DNA from: JADJNY01 sp046349615
GTDB taxonomy: Bacteria > Planctomycetota > UBA1135 > GCA-002686595
NCBI GenBank assembly: GCA_046349615.1
Contig: JAXMBZ010000005.1
Coordinates: 186,001 to 250,000 of the forward strand
Direction: 5' to 3'
Length of the DNA: 64,000 nt
The position numbers and the translations under genes were made by a program. Of the stretch, positions 45,013 to 54,279 are shown one piece after another (the first letter of the stretch is position 1; each line of letters starts with the position of its first letter). The notes beneath the pieces were generated by a model, which saw only the letters and a program-made list of their open reading frames with translations, had not been told where the DNA came from and searched no databases.

Positions 45013-47547
45013 ATGGAACGCGACGAACGGCCGCGCTTCCGCTGGGGGTTCGCGACGTCGGCAGGCGTGATCCTGCTCCTCGTCGTCGCGGGCCACGTGC
45101 TCGGGACCGTCGTGCAGTCCTCCGGCCTCGTCACCGGCGCGTTCGGCGCGCGCGACGCGATCCTCGCGGCCTTCGTGCTCTGCTTCGGCTCCTTCGTGTT
45201 CCTCCAGCGCGGCGCGGTCGCGCACTTCTTCCGCTCGATGCACACGGGCGTCGCGCTCGTCGCGCTGTCCGCGTTCGCGGTCGCGCTCGGTGTGCTCGTC
45301 CCGCAGATCGACGGCTTCGAGGACCCCGAGGAGCGCGTGCCGACCGTGAGCGACGTCCCGACCGCGACGCTCGACGCGTTCCTCGCGACGCCCGGCGGCG
45401 CGGCGATGCTGGCGCGCGGACGCTCGCCCGCGGATCCGCCGGTGCTCGCGGGGCTCACGGACGAGCAGATCACGCGCGTGAAGGGCTACCGACGGCAGTA
45501 CGACACGTTCGCGTTCGCCGAGGCGTACTTCCTCTACCACGTGCTCCATCCGTACGGCATCGGCATGCCCGAGGCCGGGGTCCCCGAGTCCGTGCTGCAG
45601 CGCCTCGACCAGTTCGGGCAGCGCTACGGCAAGGAGGAGCGCGACAACCAGGAGAAGCAGATCCGCCAGGCGTTTTCCGGTCAGCCGAAGTCGCAGGCGA
45701 TCACGCAGTTCACCGCCGACCACGCGCTCTTCCTGCGCCGCTTCTTCGACGTCGCGACGGCGCTGCACTGGAACCGCGTCTACAAGTCGAACGGGTTCGC
45801 GGTGCTGCTCTTCCTGCTCGCGCTCGGCGTCGCGTTGAACACGTTCCGCGGCCCGCCGCGCGCGTGGCTCACGCTGCGCAAGGCCGGATGGATCACGGTC
45901 CACGTCGGGATCCTCGTCATGCTCGCCGGCGGGTTCGTCAGCAAGCTGCGCACGAACCGCGGCGTGCTCCAACTCGACCTGCGCGCGCCGCCGCAGGACA
46001 CGTACTGGGGCTACTTCAGCCCCGAGAAGCCGACGCGGATGCCCTTCCACGTGAAGCTCGATCGCTTCGCGCGCAAGGACTGGCCGACGCTCCAGGTCGG
46101 GTTCCGCGCGGACGAGTTCAAGACGCGCCTGCCCGAGTACACGCTCTGGCCCGGCCGCGAGATCGGCATCGACTGGGCGCGCGACGGGGCGAGCGGCAAG
46201 GAGCGGCCGAACCTGCTCTTCCGCGTGAAGGCGCTCGCGGAGCGCGCGCACGTCGGCACGCCGCGGTTCTGGGAGGCGGAGAAGCTCGACGATCCCGCGG
46301 GCATCGGGCCGGTACTCGAACTCTCCGTCGCGTCGAAGGAGGGCGGCGCGGCCCGGCCCGTGCTCCTCAAGCCCGACAGTCCGAACGACCTCTACGCGGA
46401 CGCGGGGTGGACGTGGCGACTGCGCGTCGTGCACGGCGCGGGCGACGAGCCGCTCGAACAGCAGGCCGCGGCCGAGCGTCCGGGCTACGTCGGCTGGCTC
46501 GACCTCGGCTTCATGAAGCAAGGGCAGGTCGAACCGCGTCGCGAGAAGATCGCGCTCGGCGACGTGCTGCGCGCGGGCGAGTACACGATCACGATCGCGG
46601 AGGCGACCGCCGATTTCCGCCTCGACGATGCGGGCAAGAGCGAGGTGCGCGACGCGCGTCCGCTCGCGGAGCAGCCGCCGCGCAATCCGGGGGTGTGGGT
46701 GACGATCGAGCGCGCGGGGAACCCGGAGAAGGAGCGCCGCCTGGTGCTCCAAGGGCTCGACGCCGAGACGCACGACGCGCTGCAGGGCCGCTACACGTTC
46801 AAGGAACTCGGGCTGAAGCTCACGTGGGACCCGTGGGGCGTCGAAGGTCCGCCGCGCTACGTGCTCCAACTCACCCCGGACGGTGCGCTCCGTCTCGCCG
46901 GGCCCGGCGGTTCGCGCACGGACGTCGCGCTCGGCGCAACGCTGCCGTTCCCCGGCGCGGAGCGCGTGTCCGTCGCGCACGCCTACCAGAACGCGCGCTA
47001 CGAGAAGACGATCGAGTTCCTCGCGCCGCACGTCGAGGGCCCACACTTCGACCCCGACTTCTACTCGACCGATCCCGTCGGGCTCGAACTCGAGATCGTG
47101 CGCGGAGTCGGCACGCCGAGCGAGACGACGGAGGTCGTGCACATGGCGTCGACCGACCAGGGGCTCTCGAGCCTGTGGGAGAGCTCCGACGGCTCGTTCT
47201 GGGTGCGCTTCTTCGAGAACCAGGCCGGCTTCCCCTTCGAGTGGCGCAGCGTGCTCTCGATCTGGGAGCCCGACGGCGCCGGCGGTTTCCGCGCCGTCGA
47301 CGTCGGCCCCGAGTACGAGCGCGAGATCCGCGTCAACGACTACTTCCACTACCAGGGCTATCGATTCTTCCAGACCAACGCCGACCCGGAACGGCCGACG
47401 TATTCGGGGATCGGCGTCGTCTACGACCCCGGGATCCCGATCGTCCTCTACGGCATGTACACGATCATCGTCGGGACGATGATCGCCTTCCTCCTCCGTC
47501 CGATCCTGGAAGGGTACGGCGGACGTCGAAAAGAGCCTGCAGCATGA
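45013..47547 (+). CDS. ResB-like cytochrome c biogenesis protein (system II)
   Basis: 844 residues. Hydrophobic segments near 12-30, 44-62, 74-92, about 257-277 and 292-312, and a final one near 815-835 frame a very large extracytoplasmic region (about 320-810). ResB/CcsB proteins work with CcsA/ResC to deliver heme to apocytochrome c. FVSKLRTNRGVLQLDLRAP and the C-terminal YFHYQGYRFFQTNADPERP, with YSGIGVVYDPG, are typical ResB blocks. The protein is longer than the Bacillus ResB, as in many deltaproteobacteria and planctomycetes. It overlaps the next gene by ATGA. Confidence 0.88.
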   Translation: MERDERPRFRWGFATSAGVILLLVVAGHVLGTVVQSSGLVTGAFGARDAILAAFVLCFGSFVFLQRGAVAHFFRSMHTGVALVALSAFAVALGVLVPQIDGFEDPEERVPTVSDVPTATLDAFLATPGGAAMLARGRSPADPPVLAGLTDEQITRVKGYRRQYDTFAFAEAYFLYHVLHPYGIGMPEAGVPESVLQRLDQFGQRYGKEERDNQEKQIRQAFSGQPKSQAITQFTADHALFLRRFFDVATALHWNRVYKSNGFAVLLFLLALGVALNTFRGPPRAWLTLRKAGWITVHVGILVMLAGGFVSKLRTNRGVLQLDLRAPPQDTYWGYFSPEKPTRMPFHVKLDRFARKDWPTLQVGFRADEFKTRLPEYTLWPGREIGIDWARDGASGKERPNLLFRVKALAERAHVGTPRFWEAEKLDDPAGIGPVLELSVASKEGGAARPVLLKPDSPNDLYADAGWTWRLRVVHGAGDEPLEQQAAAERPGYVGWLDLGFMKQGQVEPRREKIALGDVLRAGEYTITIAEATADFRLDDAGKSEVRDARPLAEQPPRNPGVWVTIERAGNPEKERRLVLQGLDAETHDALQGRYTFKELGLKLTWDPWGVEGPPRYVLQLTPDGALRLAGPGGSRTDVALGATLPFPGAERVSVAHAYQNARYEKTIEFLAPHVEGPHFDPDFYSTDPVGLELEIVRGVGTPSETTEVVHMASTDQGLSSLWESSDGSFWVRFFENQAGFPFEWRSVLSIWEPDGAGGFRAVDVGPEYEREIRVNDYFHYQGYRFFQTNADPERPTYSGIGVVYDPGIPIVLYGMYTIIVGTMIAFLLRPILEGYGGRRKEPAA

Positions 47548-48893
47548 ACCTCGCCACGCTCCTCGACTGGTCGCAGGCGCCCGCGTCGACACGGTGGTCC
47601 GACGCCGCGGACCTGCTCGCGCTCACGGGCGTGCTCGCGTGCCTCGTGTCGGTCGTCGTGCACGCGCGCGCGGCGCTCGCGAAAGCGCGGCCGTCCGGCG
47701 TCGGAGCGCTCGCGACGCGCGTCCCGGTCCTCGCGCTCGCACTCGCCGTCGCGGCGATGGCGACGTCCGTCGTGCACCGCGGCTACGAGGTGAACCACTT
47801 CCCGAGCCAGACGATGAGCGAGGTGCTCCAGATGTTCAGCCTCGCCGTCCTCGCGTCGATGTTCGTGCTCCACTTCGCGCTCGGCCTCCAGCGCCGCGGC
47901 AGCGGCTGGGCGATCGTCGACGACGTGATGGTGGGCGTCGTCTTCGTCGGCACGTTCTTCACGCACCGCTACATCGACACGCTCTCGACGGCGCAGCGCG
48001 ACCTGCCGCCCGCGCTCCAGTCGTACTGGTTCCCGCCGCACCTCTCCGCGCTGATCTTCAGCTACGCGACGATGGCCGTCGCGGCGGTCGTCGCGCTCGT
48101 GTGGTTCGTGACGCGCTTCTGGAGCGCGGTCTACTCGGGCACGCCCGGGCTCGCGAAGAAGCTCGGCGCGTTCGTCGCGCTGAGCACCGTCCTCGCGCTC
48201 CTCGGCACGCTCGCGCTGCACTCGGGCCTCGGCTTCGAGTGGGGGCCCGCGCTGCTCCTGCCGAGCCTGCCCGCGGGCCTCGTCGCGTGGGCGTTCGTGC
48301 GCGGCGTGCTCGACGCGCGCCTCGGCGGTCCGAGCGCGCGCAGCGAGCTCGCGATCGTCGTCGGCTTGACGCTCGTCCCGTTCGTGCAGCTCGTCACGCT
48401 GCCGCTCTTGGCGCTCGGCGGCGTCGTGTTCCTCGTCCTGCGCGCGCGCGGCGGGTTGCCGTCGGCGGCGCGGCTCCTCCGGCTCGAGAAGGAGCTCGAC
48501 GAGGTGAGCTTCCGCGCGTTCGCCGTCGGGATCCCGTTCCTCACGGCCGGGCTCTGGATGGGCGCGTTCTGGGCCCAGGAAGCGTGGGCGAACTACTGGG
48601 GCTGGGACAGCAAGGAGAACGCGGCGTTGATCACGTGGCTCGTCTACGTCGTCTACATCCACCTGCGGATGCTCGGCGGTTGGCGCGGCTCGAAAGCGAT
48701 GGGCGTGCTCGTGGGTGGGGCGCTCTCCGTATTCATCACCTTCCAGGTCTTCGGGTACTTCCCGGACTCCCAGAAGAGCCTGCACCGCTACACGGACGAC
48801 AACGTGCGTCCGATGGAGGGCCAGCAGCAGGCCGGGAGTTCGAACGAACAAGCGCGCCTCGATCCGAGCGCGCGCGGCATGGAGGAGCGGTGA
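47544..48893 (+). CDS. CcsA/ResC-like heme handling protein (system II)
   Basis: 449 residues with about ten to eleven membrane segments. The diagnostic WWD-type motif is WANYWGWDSKENAALITWLV near residue 354, and conserved His residues for heme appear in FFTHRYIDTL, ALHSGLGF and YVVYIHLRM. It passes heme across the membrane to ResB for attachment to c-type cytochromes. The ATG at 47544 overlaps the resB-like stop. Its own stop overlaps folD by one base (TGATG). The hydrophilic 40-residue C-terminal tail (LHRYTDDNVRP onward) is not conserved in the family. Confidence 0.92.
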   Translation: MNLATLLDWSQAPASTRWSDAADLLALTGVLACLVSVVVHARAALAKARPSGVGALATRVPVLALALAVAAMATSVVHRGYEVNHFPSQTMSEVLQMFSLAVLASMFVLHFALGLQRRGSGWAIVDDVMVGVVFVGTFFTHRYIDTLSTAQRDLPPALQSYWFPPHLSALIFSYATMAVAAVVALVWFVTRFWSAVYSGTPGLAKKLGAFVALSTVLALLGTLALHSGLGFEWGPALLLPSLPAGLVAWAFVRGVLDARLGGPSARSELAIVVGLTLVPFVQLVTLPLLALGGVVFLVLRARGGLPSAARLLRLEKELDEVSFRAFAVGIPFLTAGLWMGAFWAQEAWANYWGWDSKENAALITWLVYVVYIHLRMLGGWRGSKAMGVLVGGALSVFITFQVFGYFPDSQKSLHRYTDDNVRPMEGQQQAGSSNEQARLDPSARGMEER

Positions 48894-49786
48894 TGAGCGC
48901 GAAGATCCTCGACGGCAAGGCGGTCGCACGGAGCGTGCGTGAAGAAGTCGCGGCGGGCACGGAGGTGCTCGTCGCGCGCGGCGTGCGGCCCGGGCTCGTG
49001 GTCGTGCTCGTCGGCGACGACCCGGCGAGCCAGGTCTACGTGAAGAACAAGGACAAGGCCGCGCGCGACGCGGGCTTCGACGTGCGCACCGTGCGGCTCC
49101 CCGCGACGACGACGCAGGCGGAGCTCGAGGCCGAGGTGTTCGCGCTCAACGCGGACCTCGCCGTGCACGGGATCCTCGTGCAGCTCCCGCTCCCGCGCGG
49201 GCTCGATGCGGACCGCGTCGTGCGCTTGCTCGACCCCGCGAAGGACGTCGACGGGCTCACGCCCGCGAATGTCGCCGCGCTCGTGCTCGGGAAGCCGGGG
49301 CTCCGGCCGTGCACGCCCGCGGGCTGCGTCGAGCTCTGCGATCGCCACGGCATCGCGCTCGAAGGGCGCGACGTCGTCGTCGTCGGACGCTCGATGCTCG
49401 TCGGGAAGCCGTTCGCGTTGCTCGCGCTGGAGCGCCACGCGACGGTGACGATCGCGCACTCGCGCACGAGGGACCTCGCCGAGCACGTCCGGCGAGCCGA
49501 CGTCGTCGTCGCCGCGGTGGGGAAGCCCGGCCTCGTGAAGGGGAGCTGGATCCGGCCGGGCGCCGCGGTCCTCGACGTCGGGATCAACCGCCTGCCGGAC
49601 GGGAAGCTCACCGGGGACGTCGAATTCGAGACCGCGGCCGAGCGCGCGGGCTGGATCACTCCGGTTCCGGGCGGCGTCGGTCCGATGACGATCGCGATGC
49701 TGCTCGCGAACACGCTCCAGGCGGCCGCGAATCAGACCGGGAACGTTCTTCCGGTCCGGCCCAGGAGAGTGGGCAGCGCGAGCTGA
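48893..49786 (+). CDS. folD: Bifunctional methylenetetrahydrofolate dehydrogenase/cyclohydrolase
   Basis: 297 residues. It interconverts 5,10-methylene-THF, 5,10-methenyl-THF and 10-formyl-THF. Visible motifs are GLVVVLVGDDPASQVYVKNK with the catalytic Lys region near residue 55, VHGILVQLPLPRGLD, the KDVDGLTPANVA block, VVVVGRSMLVGKPFALLAL for NADP, and GDVEFETAAERAGWITPVPG. The end PGGVGPMTIAMLL is invariant. The start ATG 48893 overlaps the preceding stop. Confidence 0.96.
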   Translation: MSAKILDGKAVARSVREEVAAGTEVLVARGVRPGLVVVLVGDDPASQVYVKNKDKAARDAGFDVRTVRLPATTTQAELEAEVFALNADLAVHGILVQLPLPRGLDADRVVRLLDPAKDVDGLTPANVAALVLGKPGLRPCTPAGCVELCDRHGIALEGRDVVVVGRSMLVGKPFALLALERHATVTIAHSRTRDLAEHVRRADVVVAAVGKPGLVKGSWIRPGAAVLDVGINRLPDGKLTGDVEFETAAERAGWITPVPGGVGPMTIAMLLANTLQAAANQTGNVLPVRPRRVGSAS

Positions 49787-49790
49787 GCTC

Positions 49791-50657
49791 ATGGAACGAC
49801 GCGACTGGCAGGACGACGACGGCGGGCGAGCTCGGGGGCAGTTCGGGCTCCCGCGCCTGACGCCCGCGGTGAAGGGCCTGATGATCGCGAACGTCGGGCT
49901 CTTCCTCGCGAGCTTCCTCCTCTACTTCTTCGGGAGCGTCGCGGAGCAGGGGAACCTCTTCCGGCTCGTCTTCGGTCACCTCGTGCTCGAGCCGGCGGAC
50001 TGGCGCGCGCACCTGGCCGGCGCGCCCGTCTGGCAGCTCTTCACCTACGGGTTCCTGCACGCGGTCACGGACGTCGGCCACGTGCTGATGAACATGCTCA
50101 CGCTCTACTTCTTCGGCACGATGCTGGAGAGCGAGGTGGGCACGCGCCGCTTCCTGATCACCTACTTCGCGTCGATGGTCGTCGGCGCGCTCGCGTTCCT
50201 CGTGCCCGCGCTCCTCTTCGGCGGCGTGTTCGACGCGGCTGCGCTCGGCGCGAGCGGCGCGTGCATGGGCGTCATGGTCGCGATGGCGATGCTGCGGCCG
50301 ATGACGCGCCTCGTGTTCTTCGTCTTCCCGATCACGCTGCGCACGCTCGCTCTCATCCTCGTCGCGTTCGACGTGTTCGGGATGCTCGTCTCGATCGCGG
50401 AGCGCGCGAGCGACGGCACCGCGCACCTCGTGCACTTGGGCGGCGTCCTCTACGGCTTCGTCGCGGTGAAGACCGGCCTGATCGCGCTCGACCCGGTCGA
50501 GTACGTCGAGCGCCGCCGCGCCGTCAAGGCGGTCGAGCAGGCCGCCTCGGACGAAGTGCGCATGGACCAGCTCCTCGAGAAGATCCACCGCGAGGGGATG
50601 AGCTCGCTCTCGAACTCCGAGAAGGAGTTCTTGAAGCGGATGTCCGCCCGCCGCTGA
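49791..50657 (+). CDS. Rhomboid family intramembrane protease
   Basis: 288 residues with six or seven membrane segments. The oxyanion Asn lies in HVLMNMLTLYFFG near residue 104, the nucleophilic Ser in ALGASGACMGVMVA near residue 155 (GxSG), and the catalytic His in AHLVHLGGVLYGF near residue 215. The FTYGFLHA segment is also typical. A short cytosolic C-terminal tail (MDQLLEKIHREG, then LSNSEKEFLKRMS) resembles the tail domain seen in several bacterial rhomboids. It begins four bases after folD. The substrate is unknown. Confidence 0.92.
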   Translation: MERRDWQDDDGGRARGQFGLPRLTPAVKGLMIANVGLFLASFLLYFFGSVAEQGNLFRLVFGHLVLEPADWRAHLAGAPVWQLFTYGFLHAVTDVGHVLMNMLTLYFFGTMLESEVGTRRFLITYFASMVVGALAFLVPALLFGGVFDAAALGASGACMGVMVAMAMLRPMTRLVFFVFPITLRTLALILVAFDVFGMLVSIAERASDGTAHLVHLGGVLYGFVAVKTGLIALDPVEYVERRRAVKAVEQAASDEVRMDQLLEKIHREGMSSLSNSEKEFLKRMSARR

Positions 50658-50793
50658 GACGCGCCGGGGCGTCGCGCGGCCTTCGACGGACCCGCGCGGG
50701 GGCAACGCCCGCTCGACGGTCGGTGCCCCGCGCAGGCGCACGCCGCGCCCTCGAGGTCCGTCCTTCCTCCGGTGTACCCCCGTGCTCCGCGCA

Positions 50794-50822
50794 TGGATCC
50801 CCGCGGGGGGGGCCGCTAGACT
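50794..50822 (+). promoter_or_regulatory. Candidate promoter of the 50833 gene, nearly leaderless
   Basis: TGGATC at 50794-50799, 17 bases, TAGACT at 50817-50822, only ten bases before the ATG at 50833. Transcription would start close to the start codon. Confidence 0.4.
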
Positions 50823-50832
50823 CGCCCGCCCG

Positions 50833-52947
50833 ATGTTCCCCCGCCGGATGTCCAGGACCTCCCTGGCCCTCGTCGCGCCGCTCGGCCTCACAGGCCTCCT
50901 CCTCGGAGCGGCCGTCCTCGCCCCCGCGTCACGCGCCGCGCGCGTCGAACTCGCGCTCGTGGAGTCCGACTTCGAGAAGGACTTCAAGAAAGCGCTCGAT
51001 GCGAAGGACGCTGCCGCGATGCAGAAGCTCGTCAAGGACAAGACGGGCGACGCGGTCATCGCGATCGTCGACGTCGCGGAGCGGATCGCGAAGGAGCCGA
51101 GCGAGGACCTGGAGACGCTCCACGCCGCGCTGCGCGAGGCGTGGAAGGTCGTGCACAAGACCGAGTTCGCGGAGAAGGTGTACCGCTTCTTCTCCAGCAT
51201 CAACTCGAGCACGAAGAAGAACCTCGGCGAGCTCAGGAAGCGCTACGAATCCGGCCTCGCCGAGTGGGAGAACAATCAGGAGAAGAAGGACCCGCAGAAC
51301 TTCGACCTCGTCGAAGCGAAGCTGCGCGACCTCGTCGACTACTTCGACCAGGAGGGCGACCTCTACCACGCCGGGCAATGCGCGTGGATGTGCGCGCGCT
51401 CCCTGGACGAGCTCCTGCGCTCGACCGGCGCCGACCTCCCCGGCGCGTACAAGTACTACGCGCGCGTCGTCGAACTGCGCGAGAAGCTCGACCTCAAGGA
51501 CTCCGTCTGGGACGAGAGCACGAAGCGCAAGTCCGCGCTCGCAGCGCGCGGCTTCGACAAGAAGAAGGCGCCCGAGGCTCCGCCGCAGGAGCCGGGCGGC
51601 GGACAACCCGGTGGTGCCGCGCCGACGCCCACGGCTCCGGCGACGCCGATCAAGGTGCCGCTCACCTTCGAGCTCGTGACGAGCCCCGAGACCTTCCAAC
51701 GTCCGACGTACTGCGCGGACGACCTCTACGAAGCGTGGCAGTCGCTCGCGCTGAACAAGAAGGACGGCAACAAGGCGGCGTTCCTGCAGATGTCGGGCTC
51801 GCCCACGCTGATCCGGACGGGGGCGAGCGAGATCAAGATCGACGTCGACGGGGACGGTCAGGGCGAGGAGAAGCTCGCGATCACCGGCAACATGACGCCG
51901 GTCAAGCTGATGCTCGGCAAGGGCGAGGACGCGCGCCCGTGGGGCTTCCTCGCGATGACCGGCATCCAGCAGGACACGTACCAGGGAATCCAGGTCAACA
52001 CGGCCCCCGTCGACGACCAGATCACGCTCTACACGCTCGGTGCCGCCAGCGTCGTCGGCAACGTCGCGGGCACGCAGCTCCGCCTCATCGACGAGACCTT
52101 CGACGGGATTTACGGCTCGCAGCCGCTGACGTACGGGTTCGTCGGGATCTCCGACGAGGGCGACGCGTCGAAGCGGCTCTGCTATCAACCGGATTTCGAC
52201 ACGCTCGTCGTCGGGACCTCGAAGCACGCGCGGCCGTACAGCGAACTCGTCGACCTCGACGGCAAGTGGTACCGCATCGCCGTCGGCGGCGGCGGGCGGG
52301 AGCTCGTCGCGACGCCGGCCTCGGTCGAGACCGGGACCGTCAAGCTCGTCTTCCACGGCTCCGTCCCGCCTTCGACGCTGATCGTCCAGGGCAAGAGCGA
52401 GCTCGAGAAGTGCTTCTTCGACATCACCGACGCCGGCGCGAAGGGCGTGCAGCTCCCGATCGGGACCTACCAGCTCTTCTACGGCGAGCTCCGCAAGGGC
52501 AAGAAGAAGCAGATGCAGAAGTGCATCATCCTCCCGCCGAAGAGCCCGCCCACCTGGGGCGTGCGCCGCGGCGAGACGACGACGATCGAGCTCGGCGGTC
52601 CGTTCGACTTCGACTTCAAGCTCGCGAAGGACGCCGACAAGGTGACCATCGTCGGACGAAGCGTGCGCGTCGTCGGCAAGGCGGGCGAGCGCTACGAACG
52701 CGTTTGGAACGCGGTCCCGATCCCCGAAGCGGGCTTCCGCAAGAAGGGATCGAAGGGCAAGGCCGCGAAGTACGAGAAGATGCCGAAGGTCCTCGACAAC
52801 GAGGGCATCACGAAACTCGGCTGGGATGCTCCGTGGTCGCCGCTCGATCTCTCGTTCGACGTCAAGGGCCAGGGCCCCGTCGAGGTGCAGCTCGTGATGA
52901 AGACCCACGACTTTTTCGGCAAGATCGAATCCACCTGGAAGGAATGA
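50833..52947 (+). CDS. Large exported protein, unrecognised
   Basis: 704 residues. The N-terminus has a signal peptide or anchor (basic MFPRRMSRTS, hydrophobic core ALVAPLGLTGLLLGAAVL). A helical region (about 40-240) with coiled-coil-like stretches (FEKDFKKALDAKDAAAMQKL) is followed by a Pro/Gly linker (about 255-275). Two beta-rich domains come next, including EIKIDVDGDGQGEEKLAITG, which looks like a Ca-binding Asp loop. A second ATG at 50848 is possible. I do not recognise the family. serS begins six bases downstream, so an operon is likely, though no functional link is apparent. Confidence 0.8.
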   Translation: MFPRRMSRTSLALVAPLGLTGLLLGAAVLAPASRAARVELALVESDFEKDFKKALDAKDAAAMQKLVKDKTGDAVIAIVDVAERIAKEPSEDLETLHAALREAWKVVHKTEFAEKVYRFFSSINSSTKKNLGELRKRYESGLAEWENNQEKKDPQNFDLVEAKLRDLVDYFDQEGDLYHAGQCAWMCARSLDELLRSTGADLPGAYKYYARVVELREKLDLKDSVWDESTKRKSALAARGFDKKKAPEAPPQEPGGGQPGGAAPTPTAPATPIKVPLTFELVTSPETFQRPTYCADDLYEAWQSLALNKKDGNKAAFLQMSGSPTLIRTGASEIKIDVDGDGQGEEKLAITGNMTPVKLMLGKGEDARPWGFLAMTGIQQDTYQGIQVNTAPVDDQITLYTLGAASVVGNVAGTQLRLIDETFDGIYGSQPLTYGFVGISDEGDASKRLCYQPDFDTLVVGTSKHARPYSELVDLDGKWYRIAVGGGGRELVATPASVETGTVKLVFHGSVPPSTLIVQGKSELEKCFFDITDAGAKGVQLPIGTYQLFYGELRKGKKKQMQKCIILPPKSPPTWGVRRGETTTIELGGPFDFDFKLAKDADKVTIVGRSVRVVGKAGERYERVWNAVPIPEAGFRKKGSKGKAAKYEKMPKVLDNEGITKLGWDAPWSPLDLSFDVKGQGPVEVQLVMKTHDFFGKIESTWKE

Positions 52948-52953
52948 CCTCGC

Positions 52954-54234
52954 GTGCTCGACATCAAGTTCATCCGTCAGAACCCCGACGTCGTGAAGGC
53001 CGGCGCCGTGAAGAAGCGCATCGCGATCGACCTCGAGAAGATCCTCGAGCTCGACCGCGTCGTGCGTGAGGAGGGGGTCGCGCTCGACCAACTGCGCGCC
53101 GAACAGAACGCGAAGGCGAAGTCGATCGGCAAGGCCTCGCCCGACGAGCGCGCGAAACTCGCGGAGGAAGCGAAGCGCGCGAAGGTCGACCTGAAGACGC
53201 GCGAGGACGCGCAAGCGGCGCGCGAGGCCGAGCTCCGAGAGCTCCTCCTGCGCGTCCCGAACGTCCCCGCGCCCGAGGTCCCCGAAGGCAAGGACGACAG
53301 CGAAAACGTCGAGGTCAAGCGCTGGGGCGAGCCGCGGAAGTTCGACTTCGAGCCGCTCGACCACATCGCGCTCGGCGAGTTGCAGGACTGGATCGACGTC
53401 ACGCGCGGCGCGCGGATCGCGGGCTCGCGCAACTACTTCCTCAAGGGCGATCTCTCGCTGCTCGAGGGCGCGGTGATGCGCTACGCGCTCGACCTGATGG
53501 TCTCGCGCGGGTTCGTGCCGCTCTCCGTCCCGACGCTCGTGCGCAGCGAGGTCATGGTCGGCACGGGGTACTTCCCCGGCGGCGAGGAGCAGGCGTACCG
53601 CTGCGACGAGCGCGACGATCTCTGCCTCGTCGGCACGGCGGAGGTGCCCGTGACCGCGCTCCACCAGGACGAGATCCTCGCGCACGCGGAGCTGCCGAAG
53701 AAGTACGTCGCGCTCTCGTCGTGCTACCGCCGCGAGGCGGGGACGTACGGCAAGGACACGCGCGGGCTCTATCGCGTGCACCAGTTCCTGAAGGTCGAGC
53801 AGGTGATCGTCGACGCCGCCGATCCCGCGAAGAGCCTCGCGCACCACCACGACATCGTGAAGAACGCGGAGGACGTGCTGCAGTCGCTCCAGCTCCCGTA
53901 CCGCATCGTCAACGTGTGCGGCGGCGATCTCGGCGCGCCGCAGATCCAGAAGTTCGACATCGAGACCTGGATGCCCTCGCGCAAGAACTACGGAGAGACG
54001 CACTCCGCGTCGCGCTTCCACGAGTACCAGGCGCGGCGACTCAACATGCGCTATCGCGACGAGCAGGGGACGGTCCGCGTGTGCCACACGCTGAACAACA
54101 CCGTCGCCGCGTCGGTGCGCATGCTGATCGCGCTGATCGAGAACCACCAGCAGAAGGACGGCACGGTCGCCGTGCCCGCGGTCCTTCGGCCGTATCTCGG
54201 CGGGCGTGAGACGCTCGGGCGCCCCAGGCGGTGA
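52954..54234 (+). CDS. serS: Seryl-tRNA synthetase
   Basis: 426 residues, GTG start at 52954. It charges tRNA-Ser and, where present, tRNA-Sec. The N-terminal coiled-coil arm (about 1-110, LDIKFIRQNPDVVKAGAVKK) is followed by the class II core. Motif 1 is LSVPTLVRSEVMVGTGYFPG-like, motif 2 SSCYRREAGTYGKDTRGLYR and motif 3 TVAASVRMLIALIENHQQKD. A typical bacterial type. It converges on the gsp operon with 45 bases between stop codons, including a hairpin. Confidence 0.97.
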   Translation: MLDIKFIRQNPDVVKAGAVKKRIAIDLEKILELDRVVREEGVALDQLRAEQNAKAKSIGKASPDERAKLAEEAKRAKVDLKTREDAQAAREAELRELLLRVPNVPAPEVPEGKDDSENVEVKRWGEPRKFDFEPLDHIALGELQDWIDVTRGARIAGSRNYFLKGDLSLLEGAVMRYALDLMVSRGFVPLSVPTLVRSEVMVGTGYFPGGEEQAYRCDERDDLCLVGTAEVPVTALHQDEILAHAELPKKYVALSSCYRREAGTYGKDTRGLYRVHQFLKVEQVIVDAADPAKSLAHHHDIVKNAEDVLQSLQLPYRIVNVCGGDLGAPQIQKFDIETWMPSRKNYGETHSASRFHEYQARRLNMRYRDEQGTVRVCHTLNNTVAASVRMLIALIENHQQKDGTVAVPAVLRPYLGGRETLGRPRR

Positions 54235-54257
54235 GCGCGCAGGGCGCTTGCGCGCTC
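54233..54257. terminator. Bidirectional hairpin between serS and the gsp operon
   Basis: GAGCGCGC at 54233-54240 pairs perfectly with GCGCGCTC at 54250-54257, extendable by an A-T pair, with a 7-9 base loop. It overlaps the serS stop and lies 22 bases past the stop of the last gsp gene on the other strand. Confidence 0.6.
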
Positions 54258-54279
54258 GGCGCTTCGGAACGGGCGGACT

